The notes under the pieces were generated by a model that made no database searches, was not told the DNA's origin, and saw nothing but the letters and a program-made list of their open reading frames with translations. The position numbers were made by a program, and so were the translations under genes. Below, piece by piece: positions 1 through 12,878 of a DNA stretch of 64,000 bases. The stretch lies in contig CM020514.1 in NCBI GenBank assembly GCA_009823395.1, forward strand, positions 10,044,966-10,108,965, in the 5' to 3' direction. Numbering within the stretch: position 1 is the first letter of the stretch; every line of letters starts with the position of its first letter. The DNA is from Thamnaconus septentrionalis (Eukaryota; Chordata; Actinopteri; Tetraodontiformes; Monacanthidae).

Positions 1-640
1 CACCGCGTCTAAGGATTTGCCGGGATTGGAGCGGGCATAAACACATCAGGGATACACATACATGAAAACACACACACTCGCACAGAGAGAGAGAGACACA
101 CGCACGCACGCATGCACGCACACACAACCGCACGCGTGTCACAAAGGAAGAAAAAGAGCTACAGTACTCCCCACATCAACAGTGGCCTAGATAAACACAA
201 TAGACACAAAAGAGTCACCCCATGAAAATAACCCTCCATCTCAGCATCACTGCACTTATCTACTCATAAACATAGGGATAAATCAATTCAGTCAGAAATA
301 CTTTTTTTTCTCTTTTTTTTGTGTGCTCTCATTTGAAATTACAGCTGCGGGACCAAAGCTAGCATGATAGCGCAGGTCAAATTCACTAACCTCTTTTCTC
401 CATGGCAACGGTCTACTGCTTTCAAAAAAAGAAAAAAAAAAGGTCTAGTGTGGTTTGTTGAAAGTCATTATGAGATGTTTTTCCATGACCCACAACTGTC
501 TGTGTGCACGTGTGTGTGTGTGTGCCAACACGAGCGTGTCTTTGTGCGAAGGACACAGGGAAACGTACATACACGCAGATATTAACGTACATGCATATAC
601 ATTTACATATCTCTGTCTATGTGTTTGTGCGTGCTTTTGT

Positions 641-645
<5 letters not shown>

Positions 646-682
<37 letters not shown>

Positions 683-696
683 GTGTGTGTGTGTGT
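646..696. repeat. TG microsatellite
   Basis: (TG)n with one C interruption, in the gene-free left region. Confidence 0.95.
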
Positions 697-2129
697 TAGA
701 GGACAACCCTGTTATCAGAGCATCTGTATTAGCATTGCAGCATCTCACCGCTTTGTTTTACTCTGACCTGTATAATCAGTGTCACATTAGCAGCACAACA
801 AATCAAACAAAACGCGAGTCTGCGCGCGCGCACACACAGACACACACAGAGGTCTGGTGTCCTCCTTCATGGTCCCAGCTGGCCAAAGCACTGCTGTGTC
901 AAACAGATGCTAATTAATACGATAACTAATACCTGAATCAAAGGGATGAAATGAATCCGTTAAAAAACTGCACTTCCTTCCGTTTGTGTCGCAGCTAATC
1001 CCGTTAACGTCGGAAAAAGGTTGTTTTGAATTCGAGCAAACTCGCCAGCGACATCGTTCACTTTTAGATTGAACGCGGATAAGATGTACAGAATAACAAA
1101 AGTTTTCATTTCGAATATTCTGTTGATCGAGGAACACAAGGTGAAGATGTTAAGTTTTTCTGAAATATTTATTGAATACCACTTAAAAATTTTACTTCTT
1201 AAATTATTGTATGCCACATGAAAATTGTCTTGCATTCAAACAATTTGCTGGCTCCTTTAAGTCGTATGAATTAACAATGGAAATTAAATTCAATGGGAAG
1301 CCGGTTAATAAACAAAACCAGGTATTTTTTCTCCTGATTTAAAGTGACATTCTGCTAATCCCATTGTTCGTTTAAATAAATAACTAAACCGCCTGCCCGT
1401 AAACTTACTGCTGTTTTGTCACGCTGCTTTGTTAAATCTGACGCCTCCGAGGTTCTAAAGTCGACTTAGGCCCGAATCGGCGGTGAGTCACTTCGCCGAC
1501 TCTTCAGTCATTGTTTTGACTCAAAATGACGAGACTCGAACGGGAGGAGCTCCAATTAACCAGGGTTATTAAGGAACGCGGCGCTAGTTTGAGGCGTCGT
1601 AGTGTGAAAGTGGCGGTGTGAGGCATTCCCTTTGTGCCATGCCGTGTATTATTTTTAACAGATGACTGGAACATTTAAAGAAAAAAAAAGCTGATCTTCA
1701 AGTAGTCGTCGGAGCTTACGGGAGAATCTATTTATAAACCGGGAAAACTGGGACAATCGGGATCAAAAGACGGCGATGAAAACCGCTGTTGTGCTCGAGG
1801 AAATTCAGCATCTGCTCAAGGCCCTTCTACTGTAAACCCCCCCCCTCCCAGTGCTGGGGTGGGAGCCAGGTGAGGGAGGAAGGAGGAGAAGAAGAAGACG
1901 ACGACGAGAGGAAGGAAGAAATTCAGAAGAGGGGAGAAAAACACGGGAAGGAAGAGGGGGAGTGGGAGGGTGGAAGGCCTGAGCGAAAGGCAGATGGAAG
2001 AGGAGACAAGTGCGGAAAAGGCGCTCGGGTGGTGGTGGGGTGGGGGGGCGGCCTGAAAGGAGCGGGAGAGGAGACAGGAGGGCTGGAGGAGGAGGTGGAG
2101 GGTGCGGCGTGCTGTAGGAGATCCAGCTG

Positions 2130-2300
2130 ACATTAGCGGCTGAGCGCCGCGAGATGTGATGATTAGCCAAATCCTGCTAATCAATGACACATTCACATGG
2201 GTTCCTGCTCTGTTGCTAAACACTAATTGGTCTATTCTGCGGCAAATGGGGAGATGCCGTTTCCCACTTCAGCGCAAGCAATGCGAGCTGACACGGGGGC
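2130..2300. promoter_or_regulatory. candidate conserved non-coding block A
   Basis: Balanced-composition stretch with homeodomain/TALE-type words (GATTAGCC, CTAATCAATGACA, CTAATTGG) standing out from surrounding purine-rich and GC-rich DNA. No coding frame. Inferred by appearance only. Confidence 0.3.
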
Positions 2301-2650
2301 CACGCGCGGGGGCACGCACACACACTCGCGCACGTGGCAAACGTCGCCCGGCGCGTACGTACTATACTAAATCTGCGGCAGATTGTGGTACATAAAAAGG
2401 TCAAATTGAGGCTGATTCAATTTGAGAGTGGATGAGGAGCGGAGGATGCTGCTCGGCTCGCTGGAACAATAAGGAGAGAATGGGACCCGAGAGCGGCCCA
2501 GTTGAACCAGCGAAAGGAGCCCGGGGGAGTGGGTGGGTGGGTGGGGTAAACGGGATGGAGATGGAGGCCCTAAATTCAATTTCACTTTGTAGAGTATTTA
2601 GATAATGTTCCCCACCCCTAATGTGATGTCGTGCCGTGAGTGGATCCAGT

Positions 2651-2708
2651 ACAGCAGCAGCAGCAGCAGCGGCAGCAGCAGCAGCGGCAGCAGCAGCAGC
2701 AGCAGCAG
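2651..2708. repeat. CAG repeat with CGG interruptions
   Basis: CAG triplets interrupted twice by CGG-type triplets; not in a recognisable gene. Confidence 0.95.
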
Positions 2709-4094
2709 GGATGGCGGAGGCTACGGCTCTGCTGGTTAGCCACAGTGCAGCATGAGCACCACCAACGTCTGAGGGGAGGCACTGCAGAGGGGGACGCACG
2801 CAGCTCAACACCGCTGGGCGACGACCGGCCTGCCAGGCTGCGAGCACAAACGCCGGAGCCAAGTTATTTATTATTATTTATTATGGGGCTGCATGTTGGA
2901 CTGTGTGAAGGAGCTACAACATGTTCCAACTTATTCCATCTTCTATTGATATTATCTCCTATTTGATTTTAATTTTGAAAGAATATTGGCACAATGACTA
3001 AGCAGCAATCCTCAGGCTTTGTTGAGATGGAAAGCTGATTTTTAAGGTTAAATATATCCATACATAGAATTGTGTGTGAAATTTAAAAAAAAATATTTTT
3101 GTAAATGATGCAAAAACTGAGCAGCATCAGGCTTCTAAACCAAATACATCAGAACGTTTAGTAATTATTAAAGGTCCACTATCTAAGCTTGAAGTTATAT
3201 ATGCTATGGGAAATTACATTGCTTATATGGCTCTAGTTTTTTTAATGACATTACCACCTTCATGTAGTTCTACCATACCTTAACTTAAAATTTCACATTT
3301 GTTTGAACTTCACAGCAGGTCCTGTTTCATGGGGGTCACCGTGTTTCTACCGAAGCCCAGAAAGGACAAACCATCAAACATCCTACTCATCAAATGGATG
3401 TAAAATCAACAAATTAGTTATAACATTATGATTGTGGAATCATGACATTTCTGATTCCACAATTCAAAATTAAAAACCAAAATATAGCTGCAAGTTTACA
3501 TTCTCAACAGCACCATCCACCACAGGAGGCCTTTAAGAATGTTTAAACATTAAAGAAAATGTTTGTTCTACTTGTGTTACTCTATTGACTGATACATGGC
3601 GTGTATATTTTTTCTTTTCTTTTATTGTGAAATGGAAAAACGACACTGCCCTGCCATCTTATAGGTGCTCATATCCTTTACATGCAAATGTATCCTGCCA
3701 CAAGTTCACCTACGTAATGACCTATCGCCTGCACTGTTTGTCATAATCTATTTGAGAGATAAATCTTCAATAAAAATACTTGCATTAAAAAAAAAAGGGG
3801 GGGGGGGTCTTCCCATCACCCGGCTGGCAGCGACACCCACACCGGCCGGCCAGGCGCTGAGTGGCGGTCAACACGGGCTGCACTCCTCTCTGGGTGAGTG
3901 GTGGCAGTGGCAGTGGTGGCGAACAGCGCTCGGCGCTGAAGAGGAGCAACAAGAGGAAGGTTCACTCAAACACATGACTGCTGCTACCTAAATATTAGTG
4001 CACGGGCCCCACCATCACCGACGCCTCGCCCACTCTGCGTGAGAGTGCACCTCAGTGGGTGACAGCGTGCCTGTGCGCACGTCGTCAGCGTGCA

Positions 4095-4122
4095 TGTGTG
4101 TGTGTGTGTGTGTGTGTGTGTG
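4095..4122. repeat. TG microsatellite
   Basis: (TG)14. Confidence 0.9.
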
Positions 4123-5019
4123 GACGTAATTATGTGCAGAGGAGAGGCTGTTTGGGGTAAATAGAGTTGCAATTATTCTTTTAACCTGTTCGATTGTCGG
4201 AACCGCAAAACACGCCACACCGTGGAAGGGCTGGGGGTGGGGGTGGGGGTGGGGGGAGGGGTGAGGAGGTGATGGGGGGATGGGACGGACAAATATAAGT
4301 GGCGCGTTTACGGAGCGAAAAGCGGCACGCGTTTAACTCAAAACAAAATGCCGTCGTTTTTTTGCCGTATTTGTTGCCAGAATTGACTTTCTTTTTTCCT
4401 TCCTGATGACGAGACGAGGAGGTTTTAATGGCTACATGTGTTCGGGAGAGCAGAGCTCCCTGTTTATGCGCCGCTCCATACACGCGTGACGCCCAGAGGA
4501 GCCGCAGCAACAGAGGGAAATGTTGCCGCGTGGCGTGGAGCGTTTCCAACAGGTGATCGTGTTTACGGCGGAGTGTTATCCCATGGCTGCTGCGTGTGTG
4601 TGCGAGCGCGGAGACACGGCGCCGCTGCATTGAATTGATGTGCGTCGCGCTCGTCGCCGTCAGCTTTCAGACGGAGCTGAAGCCAAACGCTCCCTCAGTG
4701 GCAACAAGCGGCGGAAGAGCTGCAAGTCAATACGAGGTTTTGTTTCCCCCCGCCCCCCTCTGTGGCCTTTAAAGAAAGACCGATGTGCAGCTCTCGTCAT
4801 TTATTAACATTTAAATTGGGTCAAGTTTCTCCAAATGCTGAGGACAACATATTTATCTAATGTAAGCGAAACATCATAAAAGCACAATAGTGTTAATCAC
4901 AGGAGTTCAAAAGCCCCTTGGCATGAAAGGGCTCGTCTTATTCATTTTTTCACTCTGGTTATTTTTCATTACAGACTCGAGGTGAGCAGCTACAGACAAA
5001 TAATTAATTTTAAAAAGTC

Positions 5020-5260
5020 CATAGTTTTCCAGAAAACAACATATTTAGCCCTCTGTTTACAGCCTTCCACAAAAATAACATTTGCCTTCTTGATAAAACC
5101 TTCCACATTTTTGGAAGGGGGTAAAAACAAGCTTTAACTAGACCTACAAGAGGTATCGACACCCTTTGTGACATTATAAAGGAACGATTTCTGGAGCTGT
5201 CTATTTTGGAACACGAGTGAAGCAAGCAAGAGCTGTAAAGGATGGACTTGGCTCATTTTT
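5020..5260 (-). repeat. unclassified dispersed repeat, copy 3 (inverted)
   Basis: The reverse complement contains GGCTGTAAACAGAGGGCTAA. The CCCTTTGTGACAT block lies at its other side (5162-5174). Confidence 0.55.
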
Positions 5261-5284
5261 GCAGAGTTTACTGACAGACTAGAC

Positions 5285-5574
5285 CAGAGGTGGGCAAACT
5301 CTTTGACTGCTGGGCCTCAATGAGTTCTAAAATTTGACAGAGGGGCCAGAGTAGGAGCAGATGGATGGAGTGTTTTGGTGACGCACCTCATATGAGGAAA
5401 AAAATATTATTGGACATGTACAAAACGTACGCTATTTCGCTCTTTATTGAAACAACTCTTAAAACACTGAAAAAATGGATGAAATGCAGCCATATTATGA
5501 CTGTCTTTTTGACGGGTCGGATTAAAACGTTTAATGGCATATGACGCCCCCGGGCCATAGTTTGCCCATGCCTG
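5285..5574. mobile_element. hAT-like non-autonomous element
   Basis: Termini CAGAGGTGGGCAAACT and AGTTTGCCCATGCCTG are inverted repeats. About 290 bp, no coding frame. Flanks GACTAGAC/GACTGTGA are only partly alike, so the 8-bp duplication has decayed or is absent. Confidence 0.65.
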
Positions 5575-5699
5575 GACTGTGACATGTAATATTTTTTAGG
5601 AAAATACAGGAAGTGTTTTTTTTTCCCACTAACATTTGGACCTGTGAAGGCGTTTCCAAAATGTATCCATGCATTTCACACTCTGTAGCTAGCGCTGCG

Positions 5700-5701
<2 letters not shown>

Positions 5702-5732
<31 letters not shown>

Positions 5733-5806
5733 CTAATAATGTTATCAGCTCAGATCACCAGCTCAGCAGATCACCCATCTCAACTGCACGTCACCTGCGA
5801 TAACTC

Positions 5807-5874
<68 letters not shown>
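5702..5874. repeat. two CA microsatellites
   Basis: (CA)n at 5702-5730 and 5809-5874, separated by 78 bases of unique sequence. Confidence 0.95.
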
Positions 5875-5876
<2 letters not shown>

Positions 5877-6059
5877 CAAAGTTCTATGGCCCCTGTCAAT
5901 AGGACGTTGAGGGTTTCGCCACTAATGACCAGTGTGCAGATAAGAGCGGAGAGGTTAATGTGTTGCTGTGGGTGATCAAGATAAGGCCGACCCCTTCACG
6001 CCTGCACACAATGAGACACGCAGGGAAAAGGGAAAAGCGCATAAAACGGCCGAGGGGGG

Positions 6060-6060
<1 letters not shown>

Positions 6061-6101
<41 letters not shown>

Positions 6102-6105
6102 GAGG
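6061..6105. repeat. GA microsatellite
   Basis: Purine-only GA tract. Confidence 0.95.
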
Positions 6106-6386
6106 AGCCGCAAAAAATAACCCGAAGCCGGCTGAGCCGCACGGGGACCGATTGTCCGAGACGCGCTGCTGGGTGTAAACTGCCGTTTGTCGTGTTTGAT
6201 GCGCGGCAATTGTGCACCAAACTCTAAAAGCTTGAAAAAAAAAAGATTGACAAAGTGAAAGTAAATAATAGGACAGGAGAAGAAGAGGGCAGCAACCAAT
6301 CAGGTGCGTCTCTGGACGGGTGATGAGCGCGGCTCCAAAGACTAAACAGGATAATAAAAAAAAGCTTGTGTGGGGGGGGGGCTTTC

Positions 6387-6387
<1 letters not shown>

Positions 6388-6421
<34 letters not shown>
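6388..6421. repeat. TG microsatellite
   Basis: (TG)n preceded by a ten-base G run. Confidence 0.95.
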
Positions 6422-6422
<1 letters not shown>

Positions 6423-6796
6423 GAGCACGTCTGCATCACGTGTGCGCAGGTGGTTACATATTCCTCGGCAACAGTTCATCGTAATTGCTATTTAATCACT
6501 CACTCGGCTTTGGAGAAAAGAAAAAATAAATAAAAATTTCATCGCATGTGCAGTTTGGTCGAAAGCCCCCCCCCCGCCCGTGTGGCCGGCTGGGTCGGCT
6601 GACATTTGGACACTTGTCAATCATCTCTTTCAATAGCCGAGCGGCAGGAAAAACGGAGTCAGGGGGTCAGCAACTCGGCGCATCGCCATGGCAACGGCTG
6701 CGCTGAAGTTCATAGCCCGCTGGGATAGTAGCCCCTAAGTGCGCAAGTGTTTTGAGTGTTTGTGTGGGAGAATGTCCATTCTTTTGGAGTTCTTTC

Positions 6797-6799
<3 letters not shown>

Positions 6800-6837
<38 letters not shown>
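6800..6837. repeat. TA microsatellite
   Basis: (TA)19. Confidence 0.95.
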
Positions 6838-6839
<2 letters not shown>

Positions 6840-7959
6840 CAGTGCGTGCGCCCCTCCCCCCAACTCCACCCTCCCGCCACCCGTCAGATTGTACTCCTCC
6901 CATTTTAGCTCTTGGCCGGCAACCTTGAAACCTTGCGCGCAGCTTCAGCCTTTTCCTCCCCTACCTTGCGTTTATTTTATTTTATTTTTTTTTGAGAGAG
7001 GACATGGGGGGACCGTGCCTCCTCTCCACCAGCGGGTCAAGGAACTGAGGCCCAGCTGGAAGTTGCAGCACGCAACCCTCCCCTCCACCCCTTCCAAAAA
7101 AAGGAGTATTTAACCTTTCCCCACCTTGCTTCCCTTTTGCTACTCTGCCTCTCACCATTTTTCCCCTCTCCCTCTTTGTGACCCCCTCCCTCCCCAAACC
7201 TCCCCCCGACGATGTGGGGAAAAAAAAAAGAGCGTCTGAGATGTATGCAAGCTGGCCGCACAGTCAGGCGCTGCGCACGGGGGGAGGTGAAAAAACAAAC
7301 AAACAAACAAAAAAAACAGGGGGTTAGCGAGGCGCAAACATTGCCACAACAAACTGCACAGAGTCCGCCCGGCTGGTGGTCTGTTTACAGGATGAATAAG
7401 AAGGACAATTTGAGTTCTCAGCCAGGGAAAATAGCTCAGATTGAGCTTTTCGGAGGACAATCCACTGACCTGTTTACCGAGCACTTATCGCAGAGAGGTT
7501 CACCAGCACTATTCATCTCCTGGGGCTCCAGCCAGCACACACACATACACACGCACAAGCAGGCAGGCAGGCAGGCCAGTCCATCCTATCTGGCCAGACT
7601 TAAATGACAGCCCAACGCACAGCGATAGCAGCCGCACAGAAATGAATTCTATACAGCGTACGGTGGTGTTTAAAAAGAGAGCGAGAGAAAAAAAAAATGG
7701 AGCTCGGGGAATAAATACTTCTAGTGGAGAAAATGTTGACGTGCAGAACATTAACGCAGCAGTTGAAGTTGAAGATTGGGTTTTGGAGGGAAGGCGGGGA
7801 GGGAGGGTGTTGTGCTGCCTCAGGAGCAAAAATGAGAAAAAAATATTTTGCTGGATATTCAAAATAAGTACGGCTTAGATTTTAAAGGGCCTGTAAGGCT
7901 GTAAATTTCGTTAATTTACATCTGAAATACCAGTGGAGCAGCCTCACATGACTGATTTT

Positions 7960-8260
7960 CCAAAATACCCTGTAGAGCTTCTCCAAGCATCATTTTTAGC
8001 CCAGTGTTTGTGTGTCCTCCTGTAAAAAAAAAAAAAAGAAGCTAGTTTTTAGCTTCCTGTCGACACTGATACTTTGTTCTACCTTCCACATGTTCAGCAT
8101 GAAACAAACTGGTTGCATCGACTAACATAAGAGAGAGGTGTGCCCTTTGTGACATCAGTCTGTTTTAACTATACGTTTCGACAAGCATTCTATGAAAGTC
8201 TAAGCAAGCAAAAGAAGTAAAACCTGGACTTCACTGTCAGGCAAGAGATTGCCTGATTGA
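7960..8260. repeat. unclassified dispersed repeat, possible copy 5
   Basis: Contains GCCCTTTGTGACATCAG (8142-8158), TAGCTTCCTG and an AGCAAGCAAAAG block like the AGCAAGCAAGAG next to copy 3. 41640-41960 shows a similar arrangement. Boundaries are uncertain. Confidence 0.4.
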
Positions 8261-8339
8261 TTTAGAAAAAATCAGCCTACTTCTGTGTTATTCCTGTGTC
8301 CTTTTCCCAACTCTTACTGCTTGAGTTTGACGAGTGAAA

Positions 8340-8720
8340 TGCGCAGCTAATAGCTGTTTGATGTGGATTAACACGCTCCATTACCCCGATGTACCAACAC
8401 TGCCAGAATCATTACAGCGCACGAACACGCGAGGAAACACACGCTTCACGACACAGATACCAACACACTGACTGCTCCGTCCAAATCTACCCCCAACACA
8501 CACACACTCGTCCGTCCAGCAACACTCCCCCTCATCCCAAGTCCCATCATTGCACAAGGCCAGACAGGAATGGCGTAATTCCGGGGGATAATCTTCCGCA
8601 AACCGTTCGGAGCGCTGCCACCCAGTTTGCCCGCAGCCTGATTAGCGGGCTCTGAATGCCAGCCACTTGTAGTGACCAGCCCAGCCAGCAGCCACTTTGC
8701 TGCTGCCGCTGCATGCAAAT
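8340..8720. promoter_or_regulatory. candidate conserved non-coding block B
   Basis: Contains GATGTGGATTAACACG, GGCGTAATTCCG, GGGATAATCTTCC and CTGATTAGCGGG, with bicoid-class GGATTA-like words. No coding frame. Confidence 0.25.
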
Positions 8721-9073
8721 ACGCAAAACAAGCGAGGACGAGGGAGTGGAGGCGCTGGAATTCACTGAATATTTCGGGTTAAAGACGCCACACACAACAT
8801 GGCGCGACTGCACTGAATTCTCAATATAAACTAAGGTGCAATTTAACGCAAACTATCGCCCAAGTCCCAACCCTCCAGTGCAGCCTCGAGGCCTTTTCAT
8901 TGCATTTGTTTGTAATGTCGTGGCTGAGCTGACCGAGTGATTAGCGACAGCTGCGCAACAATTTACCCTGAATTTCAGAATAATAAACGTCGACATGTGA
9001 CAACAGTAAAACTGTTTGAGACACATGGAATACTTGCCTGTGACATATGACGCTTGATAGAGGAGTGCACGTC

Positions 9074-9101
<28 letters not shown>
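9074..9101. repeat. TG microsatellite
   Basis: (TG)14. Confidence 0.9.
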
Positions 9102-9105
<4 letters not shown>

Positions 9106-9586
9106 TGAGGCGCGAATCTCTGCTTCGTCGCCTCGAAAACCGCCGAGCGAGGAGCCGCTGCGGCTCATGGCTTGATGAATACTGACATCTAGTGGCCGGG
9201 ATTATAAACACACAGGGTCACGAGCGGCTGTTAGCTAGGAGCCGAGTCAATACCGCCACCTCTTGGCTAGCTAAGAGGTGACAACACATTTTATAAATAT
9301 CCGCCACCCTCCACCCCGGCAACACACGGTCATACGGACACACACAGACACACACCCACACAAAACTGGGAACGAAGCGGACACACACGCCACGTTTTTT
9401 CTTGATGGAGTCAACAGCTCTGTACAAGCACGTTGTCGTCTCAAATATTTTAATTTATTTTCCAACACATCTCAAAAATATTGAGTTCACTAGCTAGCTT
9501 ATGACAGTAAAATGGAAATCATTACACATGTGAATAAGTCTTCTTTCTTAAGTCACTTTATACGAGCGTGTGTGTATAATTGTGTT

Positions 9587-9615
9587 ACACACACACACAC
9601 ACACACACACACACT
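9587..9615. repeat. CA microsatellite
   Basis: (AC)n. Confidence 0.9.
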
Positions 9616-11129
9616 TACCAATACATGTGTGTATATATATTATAAATCTATAAATATTTTATTTTATTTCAACCTTAAAAGTAATTACCAGTGATTTTTA
9701 TTTAATGCTGTTAACTTTCACATAACTTAGTAATACTAAGTATAAAATTAATAACTAACAGATTAATAGTAAGTTACTGAAAGTAATTTCCCCTTGGGAC
9801 TGAATAAAGTATTCTGATTCTGATTTTAAGTACTGTGATGCACAGCAAAACTATCTGACCTGCTTTCACAGCTGACACAAACCTCAGTTTTTGTCTCCCC
9901 TTGCACACACAACTCAAATCTTTCCCTCAGACGGTGGCGACACACTCACATAGACACACAAACCCATTTCCAGTGTTCCCAGTAACAGCTGCTTCGAATT
10001 TACTTACCATTTTACAGCTTTTTGTCTGTCACTGAGAACAAATCTCTGGGTTCACACGAATACAGTCTCTTCACGTTGAGAAAACTTTGTCAAGAATGTG
10101 CTATTGAGTCCAAAAGAAGGACAGGAATATAAAGTCAGCATTGCAGCATCACAGACAAAAAAAAACGTTTTACAAAAGTATCCAAAGTAAACTGTTTTCC
10201 AAAAAGAATCCAAAAGGGACTGATGCCCCTCACAGTCCAACAGTTTGGGAAGAATCCCCTCCAGTGAAATGGGAGGTGGGCGAGGAAGACGCCCTGAGGT
10301 GAATCAGCTGATGCAGGCAGCAGGTTCCTCCCATCGGTCAGTCAGTCCGCTGTGATCAAAGTCCAGCTGTTCCTCGTCAAACAGGAAGTCCTGAGCGAGA
10401 GGCAACTCTCCGGGGGGAAGCTCCCACCTGTCCGATCACGGGGGGGCTAACGCTGAGGGATAGCAGCAGGCACACGTGGAGGCAGCGGAGAGACGTGAAC
10501 AGCCAGCTGATGGGGCAGTGAGCCTGCAGAGGCTGGAGGAAACTCATGGTAAACTGTCTGTCTCCCCTCCTTTTCTCCCCTCCTCTCCTCTCCTGTTCTC
10601 TCCTCTCCACCTCTCCCAGTCGTTGGCCGCTTTCTGCTCAGCTCCATCTGCGCTGCACTTGACCGAAAAATAATACAAAAAAGAGATAGAAAAAATACAC
10701 TCCACCATCAGCTCCAGCATCCTCACCTCCGAAGCGGACCCCGCTCCTCTTTAATGTCACTCTGGCTCATGTGCCACCCAAAAAAATAAAAAGGAAAATA
10801 AAAGAAAAGCCACTCACCTGTTAGAGGTACTCAGAGCCATTTCCAAGACGTCGCTGTGCTCTTATCCTTCCCATCGTCTCCTCTCTCCCGCTTCTGTCAT
10901 TCCCACCCCTCTAACTCCCGCCACCCCTCGCCAATTCCACTCCTTCCACTTCCCTTAGAAAATGTCCTCAGCCTCTACCCGGCCATTACCAATTTTCTTT
11001 GACACACTATTTGCTATTAGCCCCATGGTCTTCCTCCTCCTCCTCCTCCTCCTCCACCTCCCTCCACACTCCATCCCTGCCTCTGCCTGTCCTCCTTATA
11101 TATCCCCAGCCCTGCGCTTTGCCTTCTCC

Positions 11130-11400
11130 CCATCTCCAGCAGCATGAATATATTATTATCCACACAATGGGGCGCTGCTTATTGTTTATGAATTACCAGC
11201 CTTGCGGCCAAACAAAGCCTATTTTCATAAGAAACCTCCATTTCATTTCAGCTCCAATTAGATTGGGGGGCTAAAGAATAGGAGTCCTCGGGCCTCAGCC
11301 CCTAAGGATGGCAGGTCCATTCAGCTTCGTTCAATGGGGCCTTATTGCTTTCCCATACAAAAGAGCACGTGGATGGGCTTTCAGACTGAAACACCAACCA
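11130..11400. promoter_or_regulatory. candidate conserved non-coding block C
   Basis: Contains SOX-like words (ACAATGG, ATTGTTT, AACAAAG) and homeodomain-like GAATTACC and CCAATTAGATT close together, with no coding frame. The strongest enhancer-like stretch in the left region, judged by eye. Confidence 0.35.
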
Positions 11401-12836
11401 AAAATGACTGGGAGACAGTACTGTACAATAACAAATCTTTAAAGAAAGGACACTGAGTGCTTATCCCGCCATCCATCAATTCATCCCTCACTCCGCGCTT
11501 TCTTCCTCTCCTCCGTCGCTACATTGTGAGGACCTGGACATTAATGACAGACAGTTGAAAGAGAAAAGGGGAAGCGGAAGAAAAGGAGAAGGAGAAGAAA
11601 GAGGCAGAGCAGCTCCGTTTTTTTACAATACATGTCAAGTCTAAATGATCACTGGCTGCTGAATAGACAGATGGAAGGGAGAAGGAGTGAGTCACCTACA
11701 TGCGTGCGAGTGTGTGTGTGTGTACAGCTGATTGATTCTTCGCTTTGAAAAAGAGAGAAAAGAGTGAATGAAAGAGAGAAGAAGACCTTGATGCCTTCCC
11801 CCCTCTTCCTCCTCCTCCTTCTCGTCCTCCTCCAGCGCCACAATAGTCGGGGGGGCGGGGCGGCGGCGGTGGGGGGGGCCGTCCTCTGAGTTTTATTGTG
11901 GAGCTGTGACAGTGACGAGCTGTCACTTCGTCTGAGCAGGAACGGCAGGAAGAGACCGCCACAGCAGCCTTCTGCTTCCTGGGCTGAGAGGTTTCAGGGA
12001 TTCAGAGGGAGGTCTGGTTTTCAAGCTCAGATTCGAGCTCAAATGGTTGTGTTTATCAGGATGGAAGCTTGTTCCAAACTCTGGGCACAAGTCCAGTAGT
12101 CTGCACCCTGACCTCAGGGCTTCCAACTCCAAGTGGAGTGGATGACCTTGAAGGCACTGCTTGGCTTATGAATGATGCACCAAGATGTTAGCATTTAGTT
12201 GGTGGGAGAACATGGGAAAAAAAATTCTGTTACTTATTGGAAAAGGCGCCCACATAGTGCTCATGTAGAGTTTGATGTTGTCATGTTCGCAGCCAAAATA
12301 CCCACTGAAGCCTCCTGTGATGTGGAGTTGCCAAGATTGCTGTCACCAGTCAAGCTAGACTTATTGCTGAGCTTGTCATCCAGCCCAAATTGTTAAAATC
12401 AAGTCAGTAGGAGCTGATGATGTCTACAGCCCAATATCACGGGTCTTTGTGTTACACACAACTTGGTGCTTCAGTTCTTCCCTCCATTTTACTTGAGTCT
12501 AGAAGTTCTCAAACTAAAAAGAAAAATTTATGAATGTACAAAATATGCAAAGTTGGATCAGAAGCTCGTATTCATTGCTGGTTGTCAGCAACGACAATTT
12601 TTTTTGATATTATTTTGGTCGTCTCCAGTCTGAGACAGTAAGCGATCAGGGATGATGAAGTCACATGTTGAATAATTAATACTATCAATGGAGCGCCACA
12701 AGACTTGGCAGAGTAAAAACAAAAGGCTTGCAGAGGAGGTGCGACTCAGGTTTGATATTAACAGCGTCTCGCTCTTGACCCAGGCTAAACATTCGGTCTT
12801 GCTCATTTATGTGTTCCAATACTTTTTGTGTGAGAG

Positions 12837-12839
<3 letters not shown>

Positions 12840-12876
<37 letters not shown>
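12840..12876. repeat. TG microsatellite
   Basis: (TG)n in the gene-free left region. Confidence 0.95.

Positions 12877-12878
<2 letters not shown>

Noticed and set aside
1789..2223. 113-135-codon frames on both strands
   Set aside because: Generated by a GGA/GAG purine tract; Glu/Gly/Arg-rich on one strand and Pro/Ser/Leu-rich on the other, with no domain.
2401..2862. 153-codon frame with a poly-alanine run, minus strand
   Set aside because: The alanines come from the CAG repeat at 2651-2708. No conserved flank or start context.
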